Assembly (NCBI GenBank): GCA_030830415.1
Contig: JAURNB010000043.1
Span: forward strand, 1-22,533
Direction: 5' to 3'
Origin: Acidimicrobiales bacterium
GTDB taxonomy: Bacteria; Actinomycetota; Acidimicrobiia; Acidimicrobiales; Ilumatobacteraceae
Length of the DNA stretch: 22,533 bases
Positions 1 to 6,550 of this stretch are shown here, piece by piece. The position numbers and the translations under genes are program-made. The notes beneath the pieces were generated by a model that had not been told where the DNA came from, did no database searches, and saw nothing but the letters and a program-made list of their open reading frames with translations. Within the stretch, counting starts at the first letter, position 1; the number at the start of each line of letters is the position of its first letter.

Positions 1-456
1 ACCTTCATCGGGACGAATTTCAAGATGTCCGAAGTGCAATGCGTTCTCGAGGTGAAAAGCTCCGTTTGCGCGGCGCAGAAGTGCGTGCATGCGCGCAACA
101 AGGTGCTGGCAGTTCACAGGGTGCTCGTGGTAGTCGTCTGCACCAGCTTCAAGGCCTTGCAAGATGGTGTTGGTGTCTGAGTTCTCGGTGACAATGTAAA
201 CAAATGCCGACGTTGCATTTCTCATTTGTTTCACCAGGTCGCTGGTGTCTCCTGCGATGGTGGCGATGTTGAAAATGACGACGGTGGGTTGCTTCTTGCG
301 TACCGCAGTCAGCGCATCGTCCAACGAGTGCACTACTTGCAACACGTATGCCCCGTTGGTATCGGCAAGCGACTGCGCTATTTCGGTCTCAATTTGAGGA
401 GATCCTTCGATGAGGAGCACTGCAATGGGTGAATTTGCAGCGCGTCCTTTTGGCAT
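1..456 (-). CDS. OmpR-type response regulator with atypical receiver (partial, C-terminus outside window)
   Basis: The visible 152 codons form a CheY-like receiver domain and the start of an OmpR-type linker. The ending ALLRRANGAF...LHFGHLEIRPDEG is the usual passage from receiver to winged-helix DNA-binding domain, which lies beyond the left edge. The ATG at 456 has an AAAGG just upstream. The receiver is degenerate: the phosphoacceptor position reads VVIFN63, Asn instead of Asp; the N-terminal acidic pair is E17-G18; and the conserved Lys before Pro is H112. T90 and the GADDY motif are kept. This suggests a transcription factor that does not depend on standard aspartyl phosphorylation, which is inference. 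It lies 33 nt downstream of the IMPase gene on the same strand and may share its transcript. Family assignment is firm; the target genes are unknown. Confidence 0.85.
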   Translation of the reverse strand, partial: MPKGRAANSPIAVLLIEGSPQIETEIAQSLADTNGAYVLQVVHSLDDALTAVRKKQPTVVIFNIATIAGDTSDLVKQMRNATSAFVYIVTENSDTNTILQGLEAGADDYHEHPVNCQHLVARMHALLRRANGAFHLENALHFGHLEIRPDEG

Positions 457-489
457 AGACCTTTAGTCTAGAGCAGTTGCGCAGGGCAA

Positions 490-1281
490 TTAACTGCTGG
501 AGTGATTGATGAGCTCTTGTATTTGAGTAAATACACCAGGGGGAGATGCCAAAATAGCCGACGGTTGAATATCGCCACCATCAATACTGCCAATGGTGCA
601 ACCAGATTCTTTAGCAATGAGCGTTCCTGCGGCAAGATCCCATGGGAAGAGATGCTCTTCGTAATACGCGTCGTAGCGTCCTGCCGCTACAAAACATAAA
701 TCGAGTGACGCAGAACCCAGTCGACGAATGTCGCGAATTTTGGCAATGATCTTGGGAATACGTGCGGCCTGAATGAGACGATTATCTGGTGAATAATTGA
801 ATCCGGTGGCAATGAGGCATTGTGCAATTTCAGTTACCTCATTGCAGTAAATACGTGTGCCGTTTAAATAGGCTCCACCTCCGCGTGTAGCCGTGTATGT
901 CTCGCGAAGTGGTGGGCAAAAGACCACTGCGGCGAGTTCGCCCTCAGCATCGTGAGCGCCCAAAGAGACAGTCCACGTGGGGAGGTCGTACAGGAAATTC
1001 GTGGTGCCATCGATGGGGTCAACAAACCAGGTGATTCCACTCGTGCCCGTGTATCCGCCGCCTTCTTCCCCAACGATGCTGTCGTTGGGCCGTGCGGTGC
1101 GCAGCGCGGTAATGATTGAGGCTTCCGTGAGTTTGTCGTACTCGGTCACCATGTCGGTGGAAGTTGATTTGGTGCTCACATCTGTCAGCCCGCGTTTGCG
1201 GCCAGCAAGTGCAACTGCACCCACTTCATGCGCAATGTCTGTTGCCAAGTTGACGAGGTCGGCGGCAAGGGAATCGCTCAT
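490..1281 (-). CDS. Inositol monophosphatase family protein
   Basis: A 263-residue protein of normal length for the Mg2+-dependent inositol monophosphatase/SuhB/histidinol-phosphatase family. Metal and substrate motifs are intact: D43-x-V-T-x-x-D49, VGEEGG at 70-75 (E72/E73), DPIDGTT at 88-94 and WD(L)AAG with D215. The enzyme should hydrolyse a phosphomonoester such as myo-inositol 1-phosphate or histidinol phosphate in the cytoplasm; the sequence alone does not decide the substrate. The start ATG overlaps the stop of the upstream small membrane protein (ATGA), implying translational coupling. The response regulator follows 33 nt downstream. Actinobacteria commonly have several paralogues (impA, suhB, hisN-like), so I give no symbol. 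Confidence 0.93.
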   Translation of the reverse strand: MSDSLAADLVNLATDIAHEVGAVALAGRKRGLTDVSTKSTSTDMVTEYDKLTEASIITALRTARPNDSIVGEEGGGYTGTSGITWFVDPIDGTTNFLYDLPTWTVSLGAHDAEGELAAVVFCPPLRETYTATRGGGAYLNGTRIYCNEVTEIAQCLIATGFNYSPDNRLIQAARIPKIIAKIRDIRRLGSASLDLCFVAAGRYDAYYEEHLFPWDLAAGTLIAKESGCTIGSIDGGDIQPSAILASPPGVFTQIQELINHSSS

Positions 1282-1574
1282 TGTTTATCCTGCAATTCTT
1301 TCCATTCGCCAAGTGCGCGTAGCACCAGTACAGCAACAACACCCATGCCGGCGGCAGTGAGCGTTGCGCCAATCAATACGCCGATGCCTTTCGGGGCATC
1401 ACACGCACCAGAACACTGCAAGTCGACAAGCGCAAACCCAATGAGGCCGCCTGCGAGACCGCCGCCAACGATGGAGGAAAAGGCGGCAATGCGCGCACCT
1501 CGTGGTGGAAGTGCGGATAGGGGTCGCTCAATTGGAGGGGGGTCGTGGGGGAAAGGGGTGGGAAGTGAAGACAC
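1278..1574 (-). CDS. Small two-helix membrane protein, unknown function
   Basis: A 98-residue protein not recognised as a named family. The N-terminal 28 residues are rich in proline (PTPFPHDPPP) with a short basic stretch, followed by two hydrophobic glycine-rich segments at about 30-50 and 63-85 separated by a short CSGACDAPKG loop with two cysteines, and a charged C-terminus (EWKELQDKQ). This predicts a small inner-membrane hairpin with both ends probably cytoplasmic. Its stop codon overlaps the start of the IMPase gene (ATGA), which supports it being real. It starts only 26 nt from the divergent dinB, so one of the two promoters must lie within the other gene's coding sequence. Confidence 0.72.
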   Translation of the reverse strand: MSSLPTPFPHDPPPIERPLSALPPRGARIAAFSSIVGGGLAGGLIGFALVDLQCSGACDAPKGIGVLIGATLTAAGMGVVAVLVLRALGEWKELQDKQ

Positions 1575-1600
1575 ATAGACATCGTAGGCTGTGAAGTGAA

Positions 1601-2794
1601 ATGAACTCTGAACGCGTCATTCTGCACGTAGATATGGACATGTTCTACGTGGCTGTTGAATTGCGGGAACGCCCCGAATTGCGGGGAAAGCCCGTTGTCG
1701 TTGGCGGTGCAGGCCCGCGTGGCGTGATTGCCGCAGCATCGTACGAGGCACGCCGGTTTGGTGTCTTTAGCGCTATGGGCTCGGTTCATGCTCAACGTCT
1801 ATGCCCCGATGTCATCTTCTTGCCTGGCAATTTTCCTCTGTATCAAGAGGTGAGTACCGATGTCCATGCAATTTTTCACTCAGTCACCCCGCACGTTGAA
1901 GGTCTCGCACTCGACGAAGCCTTTCTCGATGTCACGGGATCGCTCAAAATATTTGGCACCGCAAAAGACATCGCTCATCTCATCCGTGAACGCATCACCA
2001 CCGAAATTGGTATTCCTTGTTCGGTAGGAATCGCCACCAACAAGTTCATCGCAAAAATAGCTTCAAAGGCTGCAAAGCCCATCGCGACCGCAGAAGGAGT
2101 ACGAGCAGGTAAAGGTGTTGTGCAAGTGGAAAGCGGAAGTGAGCTTTCCTTTTTGCATCCATTACCCATGAAGTCGTTGTGGGGTGTTGGGCCCGTCACA
2201 CAAGAAAAACTCGATCGCATTGGCATTAAAACCATTGGCGATCTTGCCGCGCTCCCACTTCATGTTCTGACTGTCGCCGTGGGCGAGGCACATGGTCGAC
2301 ACTTGCACGACTTGTCGCATGGCAGAGACGAACGACCTGTGGAATCTGAACGCGATGTGAAGTCAATTGGGCACGAAGAAACCTTCAACGAAGATCTTTT
2401 TACCTATGAAGAGGTGCATCGACATTTGGTGCGATTATGTGATGCGGTCGCTTCGCGTTTACGCGCACATCAGACCTTGGCACGAACATTAACGCTGAAG
2501 GTGAAGTTCTCCGATTTTCATTCCATTACACGCAGCATTACTGCCGATGGCGGAAAATCGAGTGGGCCGAGTCTTGTCGATGCGCTCACACCGTTGCTCA
2601 AGAACATCAACCTTGCCCCGGGGGTGAGGTTGCTCGGAGTGAGCACAAGTAATTTCACCGATGAACGCGCTCAACCTTCACTATTTGACGAAGACCAAGT
2701 TCGTGACGACTCGTGGGATCAGGCAAGTGAGGCCATCGACCATATTCGCGAGAAATTTGGTAAAGGGGCCATTCGTCCTGGCTCGGCGCTCTAG
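1601..2794 (+). CDS. dinB: DNA polymerase IV (Y-family translesion polymerase)
   Basis: A 397-residue Y-family polymerase. The palm begins with HVDMDMFYVAVE, giving the metal-binding D11 and a Tyr (Y16) at the steric-gate position that excludes ribonucleotides. The second catalytic motif reads ALDEAFLDVT, and the fingers/thumb region has SVGIATNKFIAKIASKAAKP. A likely sliding-clamp-binding peptide, Q358-PSLF362, sits near the C-terminus, as expected for an enzyme recruited to stalled forks. Function: low-fidelity, potentially mutagenic synthesis past lesions. The ATG at 1601 has GTGAAGTGA upstream. The gene diverges from the minus-strand group with a 26-nt gap. I did not recognise a LexA box in that gap. 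Confidence 0.96.
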   Translation: MNSERVILHVDMDMFYVAVELRERPELRGKPVVVGGAGPRGVIAAASYEARRFGVFSAMGSVHAQRLCPDVIFLPGNFPLYQEVSTDVHAIFHSVTPHVEGLALDEAFLDVTGSLKIFGTAKDIAHLIRERITTEIGIPCSVGIATNKFIAKIASKAAKPIATAEGVRAGKGVVQVESGSELSFLHPLPMKSLWGVGPVTQEKLDRIGIKTIGDLAALPLHVLTVAVGEAHGRHLHDLSHGRDERPVESERDVKSIGHEETFNEDLFTYEEVHRHLVRLCDAVASRLRAHQTLARTLTLKVKFSDFHSITRSITADGGKSSGPSLVDALTPLLKNINLAPGVRLLGVSTSNFTDERAQPSLFDEDQVRDDSWDQASEAIDHIREKFGKGAIRPGSAL

Positions 2795-2867
2795 CGCGCA
2801 AAAGAAGTATTTCTTGCCAGAGAGTTATGGGTTGCGTATTGAGATAGGCGCCATAACGTGAGAGACT

Positions 2868-3224
2868 ATGGGCGTGCCATTATCAGACGACGAGCAGCGC
2901 ATATTGCGCCAAATTGAAGAACAGCTGCAGTCCGACGAGCGCTTCGCGCAAAATACGTCGCCAGCAGGGATGTATCGCCAATCGGCAAAAACAGTGCGCT
3001 GGGCCGGCTTGGGTGCCATCGCAGGGCTCATTTTCACTGTTGTTGCTCTGCAAATTCACTTTTTGCTTGCATTTGGTGGCTTTCTCATGATGCTCGGGTG
3101 TGCTTTGGTCATCGAGCGTCAACTGCGAGCCATCGGCAAAGTTGGGGTGCAAGATCTTGCGGCCTCGTTAAAAAACAGCCGTATCAGCGCGGCACGAATG
3201 CGCGACCGTTTCCCTCGCGACTAG
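2868..3224 (+). CDS. DUF3040 family membrane protein
   Basis: A 118-residue protein starting with PLSDDEQRILRQIEEQL, the hallmark N-terminus of the actinobacterial DUF3040 family. A charged N-terminal helix of about 45 residues is followed by two closely spaced transmembrane segments (about 46-63 and 65-84) and a basic C-terminal tail (about 35 residues). It is probably anchored in the cytoplasmic membrane with the helical N-terminus in the cytoplasm. Family function is unknown; members often lie close to mraZ and dinB in Actinobacteria, as here. The ATG at 2868 is 73 nt after dinB, and the stop is 9 nt before the acyl-CoA dehydrogenase. Confidence 0.88.
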   Translation: MGVPLSDDEQRILRQIEEQLQSDERFAQNTSPAGMYRQSAKTVRWAGLGAIAGLIFTVVALQIHFLLAFGGFLMMLGCALVIERQLRAIGKVGVQDLAASLKNSRISAARMRDRFPRD

Positions 3225-3233
3225 ATTGCGGGT

Positions 3234-4454
3234 ATGCATCCCGTTTATCCACCAGAAGCCGCTGTCTATCGCACCAAAGTTCAAGCATTTCTTGCTGAGA
3301 AACTTCCCAAAAATTGGGGTGGTACCGGACAACTGGAAGGCGAAGAACTCGAGGCGTTTGTTTCCGAGTGGCGTGCCATCTTGGCAGCAGCGGGTTACCT
3401 CGCTCCGAACTGGCCAGTTGAATATGGCGGCGCGGGTCTCACTGCTTTAGAGCAAGTCATTTTGGCTGAAGAGTTTGCTCGTGCAGGTGTACCAGGCGGT
3501 GGGCCAAACGATGTGTTCGGTATTCAAATGTTGGGGAACACTTTGTTGCGATGGGGAACTGAAGAACAAAAGAAGCATTACCTTCCCCGCATTTTGTCTG
3601 GCGACGACGTGTGGTGTCAGGGCTATAGCGAACCAAACGCCGGTTCAGACCTCAGCAACGTCGGCTTGAAGGGCGAGCTCGACGGTGATCAGTGGATTCT
3701 GAATGGTCAAAAAATTTGGACCTCTGCAGGCCATCTCGCCGACCACATTTTCACCTTGGCTCGCACCGACCCCGATGCGCCGCGCCACAAAGGAATCTCT
3801 TTCATCTTGGTCGACATGCGTCAACCCGGAATTGAAGTGCGCCCCATCAAGATGATCTCTGGTGAAAGCGAATTCAACGAGGTGTTCTACACCGATGCTG
3901 TTGCGCCAAAGGGTGAAGTCATTGGTGGAGTGAACAACGGTTGGGCAGTTGCCATGACCTTGCTCGGCTTCGAGCGCGGTGAAGCAGCTGCAGTGAGCCC
4001 CATCCGTTACCAGGCAGAACTCGACCGTTTGTTACTGATGGCAAAAGAGCGTGGCGTGAATACCGATCCACGTATTCGTCAACGCTTGGCATGGTGTCAC
4101 TCCAAAGTGCAAATGATGCGTTACCTCGGTATGCGTACGCTCACACAGTTTTTGCAAGGCCATCATCCTGGGCCCGATGCAGCGATTGGCAAATTGTTTT
4201 GGAGTGAATATCACAAGGTGGTCACCGAACTGGCAATGGACATTATGGGTGCCGATGCAATGGTGCCCACTGGCCGACGTCCATCAAGTGCGTTTGGTGC
4301 CGACGATGCGGGCGCACCGAACTCCACCAACAGTTGGGCAATGACATTCTTGAATGCTCGTGCCGGAACCATTTACGCCGGTTCGTCACAGGTGCAGCGC
4401 AATATCGTTGGCGAAATGGTGTTGGGGTTGCCAAAGGAGCCACGACCTTCATGA
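3234..4454 (+). CDS. Acyl-CoA dehydrogenase family protein
   Basis: A 406-residue FAD-dependent acyl-CoA dehydrogenase of normal length with the N-terminal helical, middle beta and C-terminal helical domains. The FAD/substrate signature YSEPNAGSDLSNV and the NGQKIWTSAGHLADH segment are clear. It would oxidise an acyl-CoA to the 2,3-enoyl-CoA and pass electrons to ETF. At the C-terminal active-site loop the usual IYEGT-type glutamate is replaced: GTIYAGSSQVQ puts Ala382 where medium-chain enzymes carry the catalytic Glu. This pattern is common in FadE-like enzymes for branched or cyclic substrates, which place the base elsewhere or work with a partner subunit; here that is inference. The ATG at 3234 is 9 nt after DUF3040. 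The stop overlaps the start of the 79-residue gene (ATGATG). Confidence 0.93.
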   Translation: MHPVYPPEAAVYRTKVQAFLAEKLPKNWGGTGQLEGEELEAFVSEWRAILAAAGYLAPNWPVEYGGAGLTALEQVILAEEFARAGVPGGGPNDVFGIQMLGNTLLRWGTEEQKKHYLPRILSGDDVWCQGYSEPNAGSDLSNVGLKGELDGDQWILNGQKIWTSAGHLADHIFTLARTDPDAPRHKGISFILVDMRQPGIEVRPIKMISGESEFNEVFYTDAVAPKGEVIGGVNNGWAVAMTLLGFERGEAAAVSPIRYQAELDRLLLMAKERGVNTDPRIRQRLAWCHSKVQMMRYLGMRTLTQFLQGHHPGPDAAIGKLFWSEYHKVVTELAMDIMGADAMVPTGRRPSSAFGADDAGAPNSTNSWAMTFLNARAGTIYAGSSQVQRNIVGEMVLGLPKEPRPS

Positions 4455-4690
4455 TGCAAGTGGTGGGCGCAGTTCTCATTCGCCCCATGCTGTGGGGTAC
4501 AGCGTTGCAGCAGTGGCTTCGGCTCACGCCGCGCCGCTGGTGGGCAACAGCACCGTTTTTGCCATTGCCGAATCGCGAATACATGAAGATGCGCAACACT
4601 ATTCAGTACGGAAATGAAATGCACCCCATGGTTGCTCACGACGTGGTGAGCTACTTGCAGTGGTGTCGTGAGTGGAAACACCTCTCATGA
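4451..4690 (+). CDS. Small conserved-looking protein of unknown function (79 aa)
   Basis: A 79-residue reading frame whose ATG overlaps the stop of the acyl-CoA dehydrogenase. The protein has an amphipathic, Trp-rich N-terminal half (MLWGTALQQWLRL, then PRRWWATAPFLPLP), a REYMKMRNTIQYG segment, and a C-terminal HDVVSYLQWCREWK. I recall similar short proteins with the RRWW...PFLPLP...YG...DVVSYLQWCR pattern in other actinobacteria, but cannot name the family. It contains no obvious metal or catalytic motif beyond one Cys. Coupling to the dehydrogenase suggests a shared job, possibly as an accessory factor. The last 23 nt overlap a possible GTG start of the HNH gene. Confidence 0.7.
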   Translation: MMQVVGAVLIRPMLWGTALQQWLRLTPRRWWATAPFLPLPNREYMKMRNTIQYGNEMHPMVAHDVVSYLQWCREWKHLS

Positions 4691-4715
4691 GACAAAGAAC
4701 GCAACGGTTGTAGAA

Positions 4716-5213
4716 ATGAAAAGTGCGCTCGTTCTCAATGCAACTTTCGAGCCACTAAGTATTGTTTCCGTGCGCCGTGCCACATGTTTAGTGCTGTCTG
4801 AAAAAGCTGAGCTCATAGAAAATGACGGAACAGAAATGCGCTCCGAACGTTTCACCCTTGCTTCGCCTCTGGTGGTGCGACTCAAATACATGGTGAAGGT
4901 TCCCTATAGTCGCCACACTGCAATGTCGCGTCGCGCCATCATGGCTCGCGATGGTCACGCGTGTCAGTACTGCGGGGCGCCTGCCGACAGCATCGACCAT
5001 GTGTTGCCAAAATCGCGTGGCGGCATGCACGTGTGGGAAAACGTTGCTGCTGCTTGCCGTACCTGCAACTTACGCAAACGTGACCGCACTCCAGAAGAAG
5101 CCGGAATGCCGTTGGTTGCAAAGCCATATGTTCCGCGTGAGTCGTCGTGGATCACCTTGTCGGTTGTGACCGTGCCCGATCAGTGGAAGCCGTACCTTGC
5201 CCTTGCTTCATAA
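4716..5213 (+). CDS. HNH endonuclease family protein
   Basis: A 165-residue protein in the small HNH nuclease family common in Actinobacteria. The ATG at 4716 gives MKSALVLNATFEPLSIVSVRR, the typical family N-terminus; an in-frame GTG at 4668 would add 16 residues overlapping the preceding gene and looks less likely. The HNH zinc finger has C83-x2-C86, the D94-H95 pair, N109 and C114-x2-C117-N118, so metal-binding and catalytic residues are present. The N-terminal 70 residues form the beta-rich domain usually found with this HNH type. It may cut or nick DNA, but the biological role of this housekeeping-like family is not established; nothing nearby suggests restriction-modification or a mobile intron. 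Confidence 0.88.
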   Translation: MKSALVLNATFEPLSIVSVRRATCLVLSEKAELIENDGTEMRSERFTLASPLVVRLKYMVKVPYSRHTAMSRRAIMARDGHACQYCGAPADSIDHVLPKSRGGMHVWENVAAACRTCNLRKRDRTPEEAGMPLVAKPYVPRESSWITLSVVTVPDQWKPYLALAS

Positions 5214-5847
5214 ACGTGAGGGCACTGCCGAAGAGTTACACCACAGCGTTTTACCTGTAGAGCGAGGCGTGTGGTTGCTCACTCCGACGCGACCAGCAAT
5301 TGTTTTGGGTTCGTCACAAAAAGATGAAGACGTAGATCACGCTTTTTGTGCAGCGAATGGAATTGATGTGGTGCGCAGGCGCAGCGGTGGAGGAGCGGTA
5401 TACGTACACCCCACTGAATCGTTATGGATCGACATTGTTGTACCCCGTGGCGATGCACTGTGGAACGACGACATTGGAAAATCAATGTGGTGGATTGGTG
5501 ATTGGTGGGTTGCGCTTCTCGCTGATGCAGGTGTTGTTTCTGCGCGAGTGCACCGCGGAGCATTTGAACGCAACGATTGGTCTGACATTGTGTGCTTCGC
5601 AGGGAAAGGCTCTGGCGAAGTGTTTCCACAAGAGAGCCATGCGCAACAAAAAATAGTGGGTATTAGCCAGCGACGAACACGCGACTATGCACGCTTTCAA
5701 TGCATTGCATATTTTCAGTGGGACGCTGCACTACACGCTGCGATGTTGCCTGGTCTGGCGAACGATGTCGATCGCATTGCCACACTGGCCACACCCGTGC
5801 CGGTGGGGCTGAGAGCTATGGATCTGGCGTTCCCCAGCACTGTGTAA
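5197..5847 (+). CDS. Lipoate-protein ligase A / octanoyltransferase-like protein
   Basis: A 216-residue protein of the BPL/LplA/LipB fold. The cofactor-binding signature RRRSGGGAVYVHP lies at 60-72, and the conserved lysine is K152 in KIVGISQRRTR, the motif of lipoate-binding members. C133 in DIVCFAG lies at the position of the conserved Cys of LipM-type octanoyltransferases, so transfer from octanoyl-ACP is possible as well as ATP-dependent lipoate ligation. The likely role is lipoylation of 2-oxoacid dehydrogenase or GcvH subunits. The start is probably TTG at 5197, overlapping the HNH gene by 17 nt, because no ATG or GTG in frame would retain the N-terminal helix GTAEELHHS. A terminator follows 50 nt after the stop, so this is the last gene of the accessory block. 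Confidence 0.82.
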   Translation: MPLLHKREGTAEELHHSVLPVERGVWLLTPTRPAIVLGSSQKDEDVDHAFCAANGIDVVRRRSGGGAVYVHPTESLWIDIVVPRGDALWNDDIGKSMWWIGDWWVALLADAGVVSARVHRGAFERNDWSDIVCFAGKGSGEVFPQESHAQQKIVGISQRRTRDYARFQCIAYFQWDAALHAAMLPGLANDVDRIATLATPVPVGLRAMDLAFPSTV

Positions 5848-5897
5848 TTGCCCCCATTTTGCCCCACCAGTAAAAACCGCCCATTTTTAGCCTTTTG

Positions 5898-5920
5898 ATG
5901 CCCTTTTTAGGGCATTTTTT
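5898..5920 (+). terminator. Intrinsic (Rho-independent) terminator after the lipoate-ligase-like gene
   Basis: A perfect 7-bp inverted repeat ATGCCCT / AGGGCAT (5898-5904 and 5909-5915) with a TTTT loop is followed directly by a run of T through 5920. It sits 50 nt after the stop at 5847 and about 74 nt before the predicted -35 of mraZ, so it should insulate the dcw promoter from upstream read-through. Confidence 0.85.
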
Positions 5921-5981
5921 GCATTTCAAGGACCATTTTTGGCCTCTGACGGTGGCTATTTTCCCAATTCCCATGATTTTG

Positions 5982-6046
5982 TGGGGGAGATAGTTGCAAA
6001 GTGGGGAATAGTGGGGCATAATGGTGATTGCTGGGGGGAGGTGGTG
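5982..6046 (+). promoter_or_regulatory. MraZ operator: 10-bp-phased array of TGGKG repeats
   Basis: TGGGG occurs at 5982, 6002, 6012 and 6032, and TGGTG at 6022 and 6042. The starts fall on a strict 10-bp register over 65 bp, with only the 5992 slot degenerate (AGTTG). MraZ is known to bind direct repeats of TGGGN separated by 5 nt in E. coli, and this array has exactly that spacing but twice the usual number of copies. It lies immediately upstream of mraZ and overlaps the predicted promoter, so negative autoregulation of the whole cluster is the simplest reading. The repeat pattern is seen directly; binding is inferred. Confidence 0.88.
5994..6022 (+). promoter_or_regulatory. Predicted housekeeping promoter of the mraZ/dcw operon
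   Basis: A -35-like TTGCAA at 5994-5999 and a -10-like CATAAT at 6017-6022 are separated by 17 bp. The -35 occupies the one degenerate slot of the TGGKG array, while the -10 spans the boundary between two intact repeats, so MraZ binding would block RNA polymerase. Transcription would begin near 6029, giving a 5' leader of about 64 nt before the GTG of mraZ. This would rule out the ATG at 6021 as the mraZ start. Confidence 0.65.
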
Positions 6047-6092
6047 CCCGCTCCCTAGTCGGGTGGAGACCGGGTACCAAGACGGAGATCAC

Positions 6093-6509
6093 GTGTTTGT
6101 CGGAGTACACGAGCGCCAATTAGACCCCAAGGGTCGCTTGGCGTTGCCTGCTGCATTCCGGCCGCGTTTAGAGCCCCGTTGCTACCTCGCTTTTGGGCAA
6201 GACATGTGCGTCGATGTTTTGAGTGCTGATGCATTTGAAGCAGAAGCCGCAGAAGTGCTGGCCAAAGTGCGTCGTGGCGAAATGGACCGCAACCAGATGC
6301 GAGCTTTGGCAAGCAACATGGTGGAGGTATCCATCGATGCACAAGGTCGCATCAACATCGAAGAGCAATTGCGCGCATACGCAGGTCTCTCGTTGAATTC
6401 CAAAGTTGTAGTGAGCGGTGCATTTGATCGAGTGGAAATTTGGGAACCACTTCGCTTCGGACGCATCAATACGAAAGGCACTGTGCAAATTGCAGGGGCC
6501 GACGCATGA
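6093..6509 (+). CDS. mraZ: Transcriptional regulator MraZ
   Basis: A 138-residue protein when started at GTG 6093, preceded by GGAG with a 5-nt spacer. This start yields FVGVHERQLDPKGR, the standard MraZ N-terminus. The open frame extends to an ATG at 6021, but that codon lies inside the operator and upstream of the predicted transcription start. MraZ contains two tandem AbrB-like halves, each with a D-x-x-G-R motif: DPKGR at 11-15 and DAQGR at 82-86, both intact. The protein forms ring oligomers and binds TGGGN repeats upstream of its own gene to control the dcw cluster. The gap to rsmH is 154 nt and carries an RNA structure. Confidence 0.96.
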   Translation: MFVGVHERQLDPKGRLALPAAFRPRLEPRCYLAFGQDMCVDVLSADAFEAEAAEVLAKVRRGEMDRNQMRALASNMVEVSIDAQGRINIEEQLRAYAGLSLNSKVVVSGAFDRVEIWEPLRFGRINTKGTVQIAGADA

Positions 6510-6550
6510 TCACCACAACACGTATCTCCCAAGTAGAAGTACACGAATTT

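Noticed and set aside
1373..1795. 140-codon minus-strand frame across the dinB start
   Set aside because: It overlaps dinB and the small membrane protein gene, and its product has low-complexity, His/Pro/Cys-rich sequence typical of a shadow frame.
2782..2819. Short inverted repeats after dinB (GCGC-TCTA-GCGC and AAGAA-GTAT-TTCTT) as a terminator
   Set aside because: Stems are only 4-5 bp and no T-run follows, so an intrinsic terminator is not supported.
4334..4450. Longer version of the 79-residue gene beginning at 4334
   Set aside because: It would lie wholly within the acyl-CoA dehydrogenase coding region; the ATG at 4451 overlapping the stop is the natural coupled start.
4716..5213. HNH protein as part of a mobile intron, homing element or restriction system
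   Set aside because: It lies in an ordinary gene string with no intron boundaries, methylase, repeats or transposase nearby; the architecture matches the small housekeeping-like actinobacterial HNH family.
6021..6092. ATG at 6021 as the mraZ start, adding 24 residues
   Set aside because: It lies inside the TGGKG array and upstream of the predicted transcription start; GTG 6093 has a good ribosome site and gives the standard FVGVHERQLDPKGR N-terminus.
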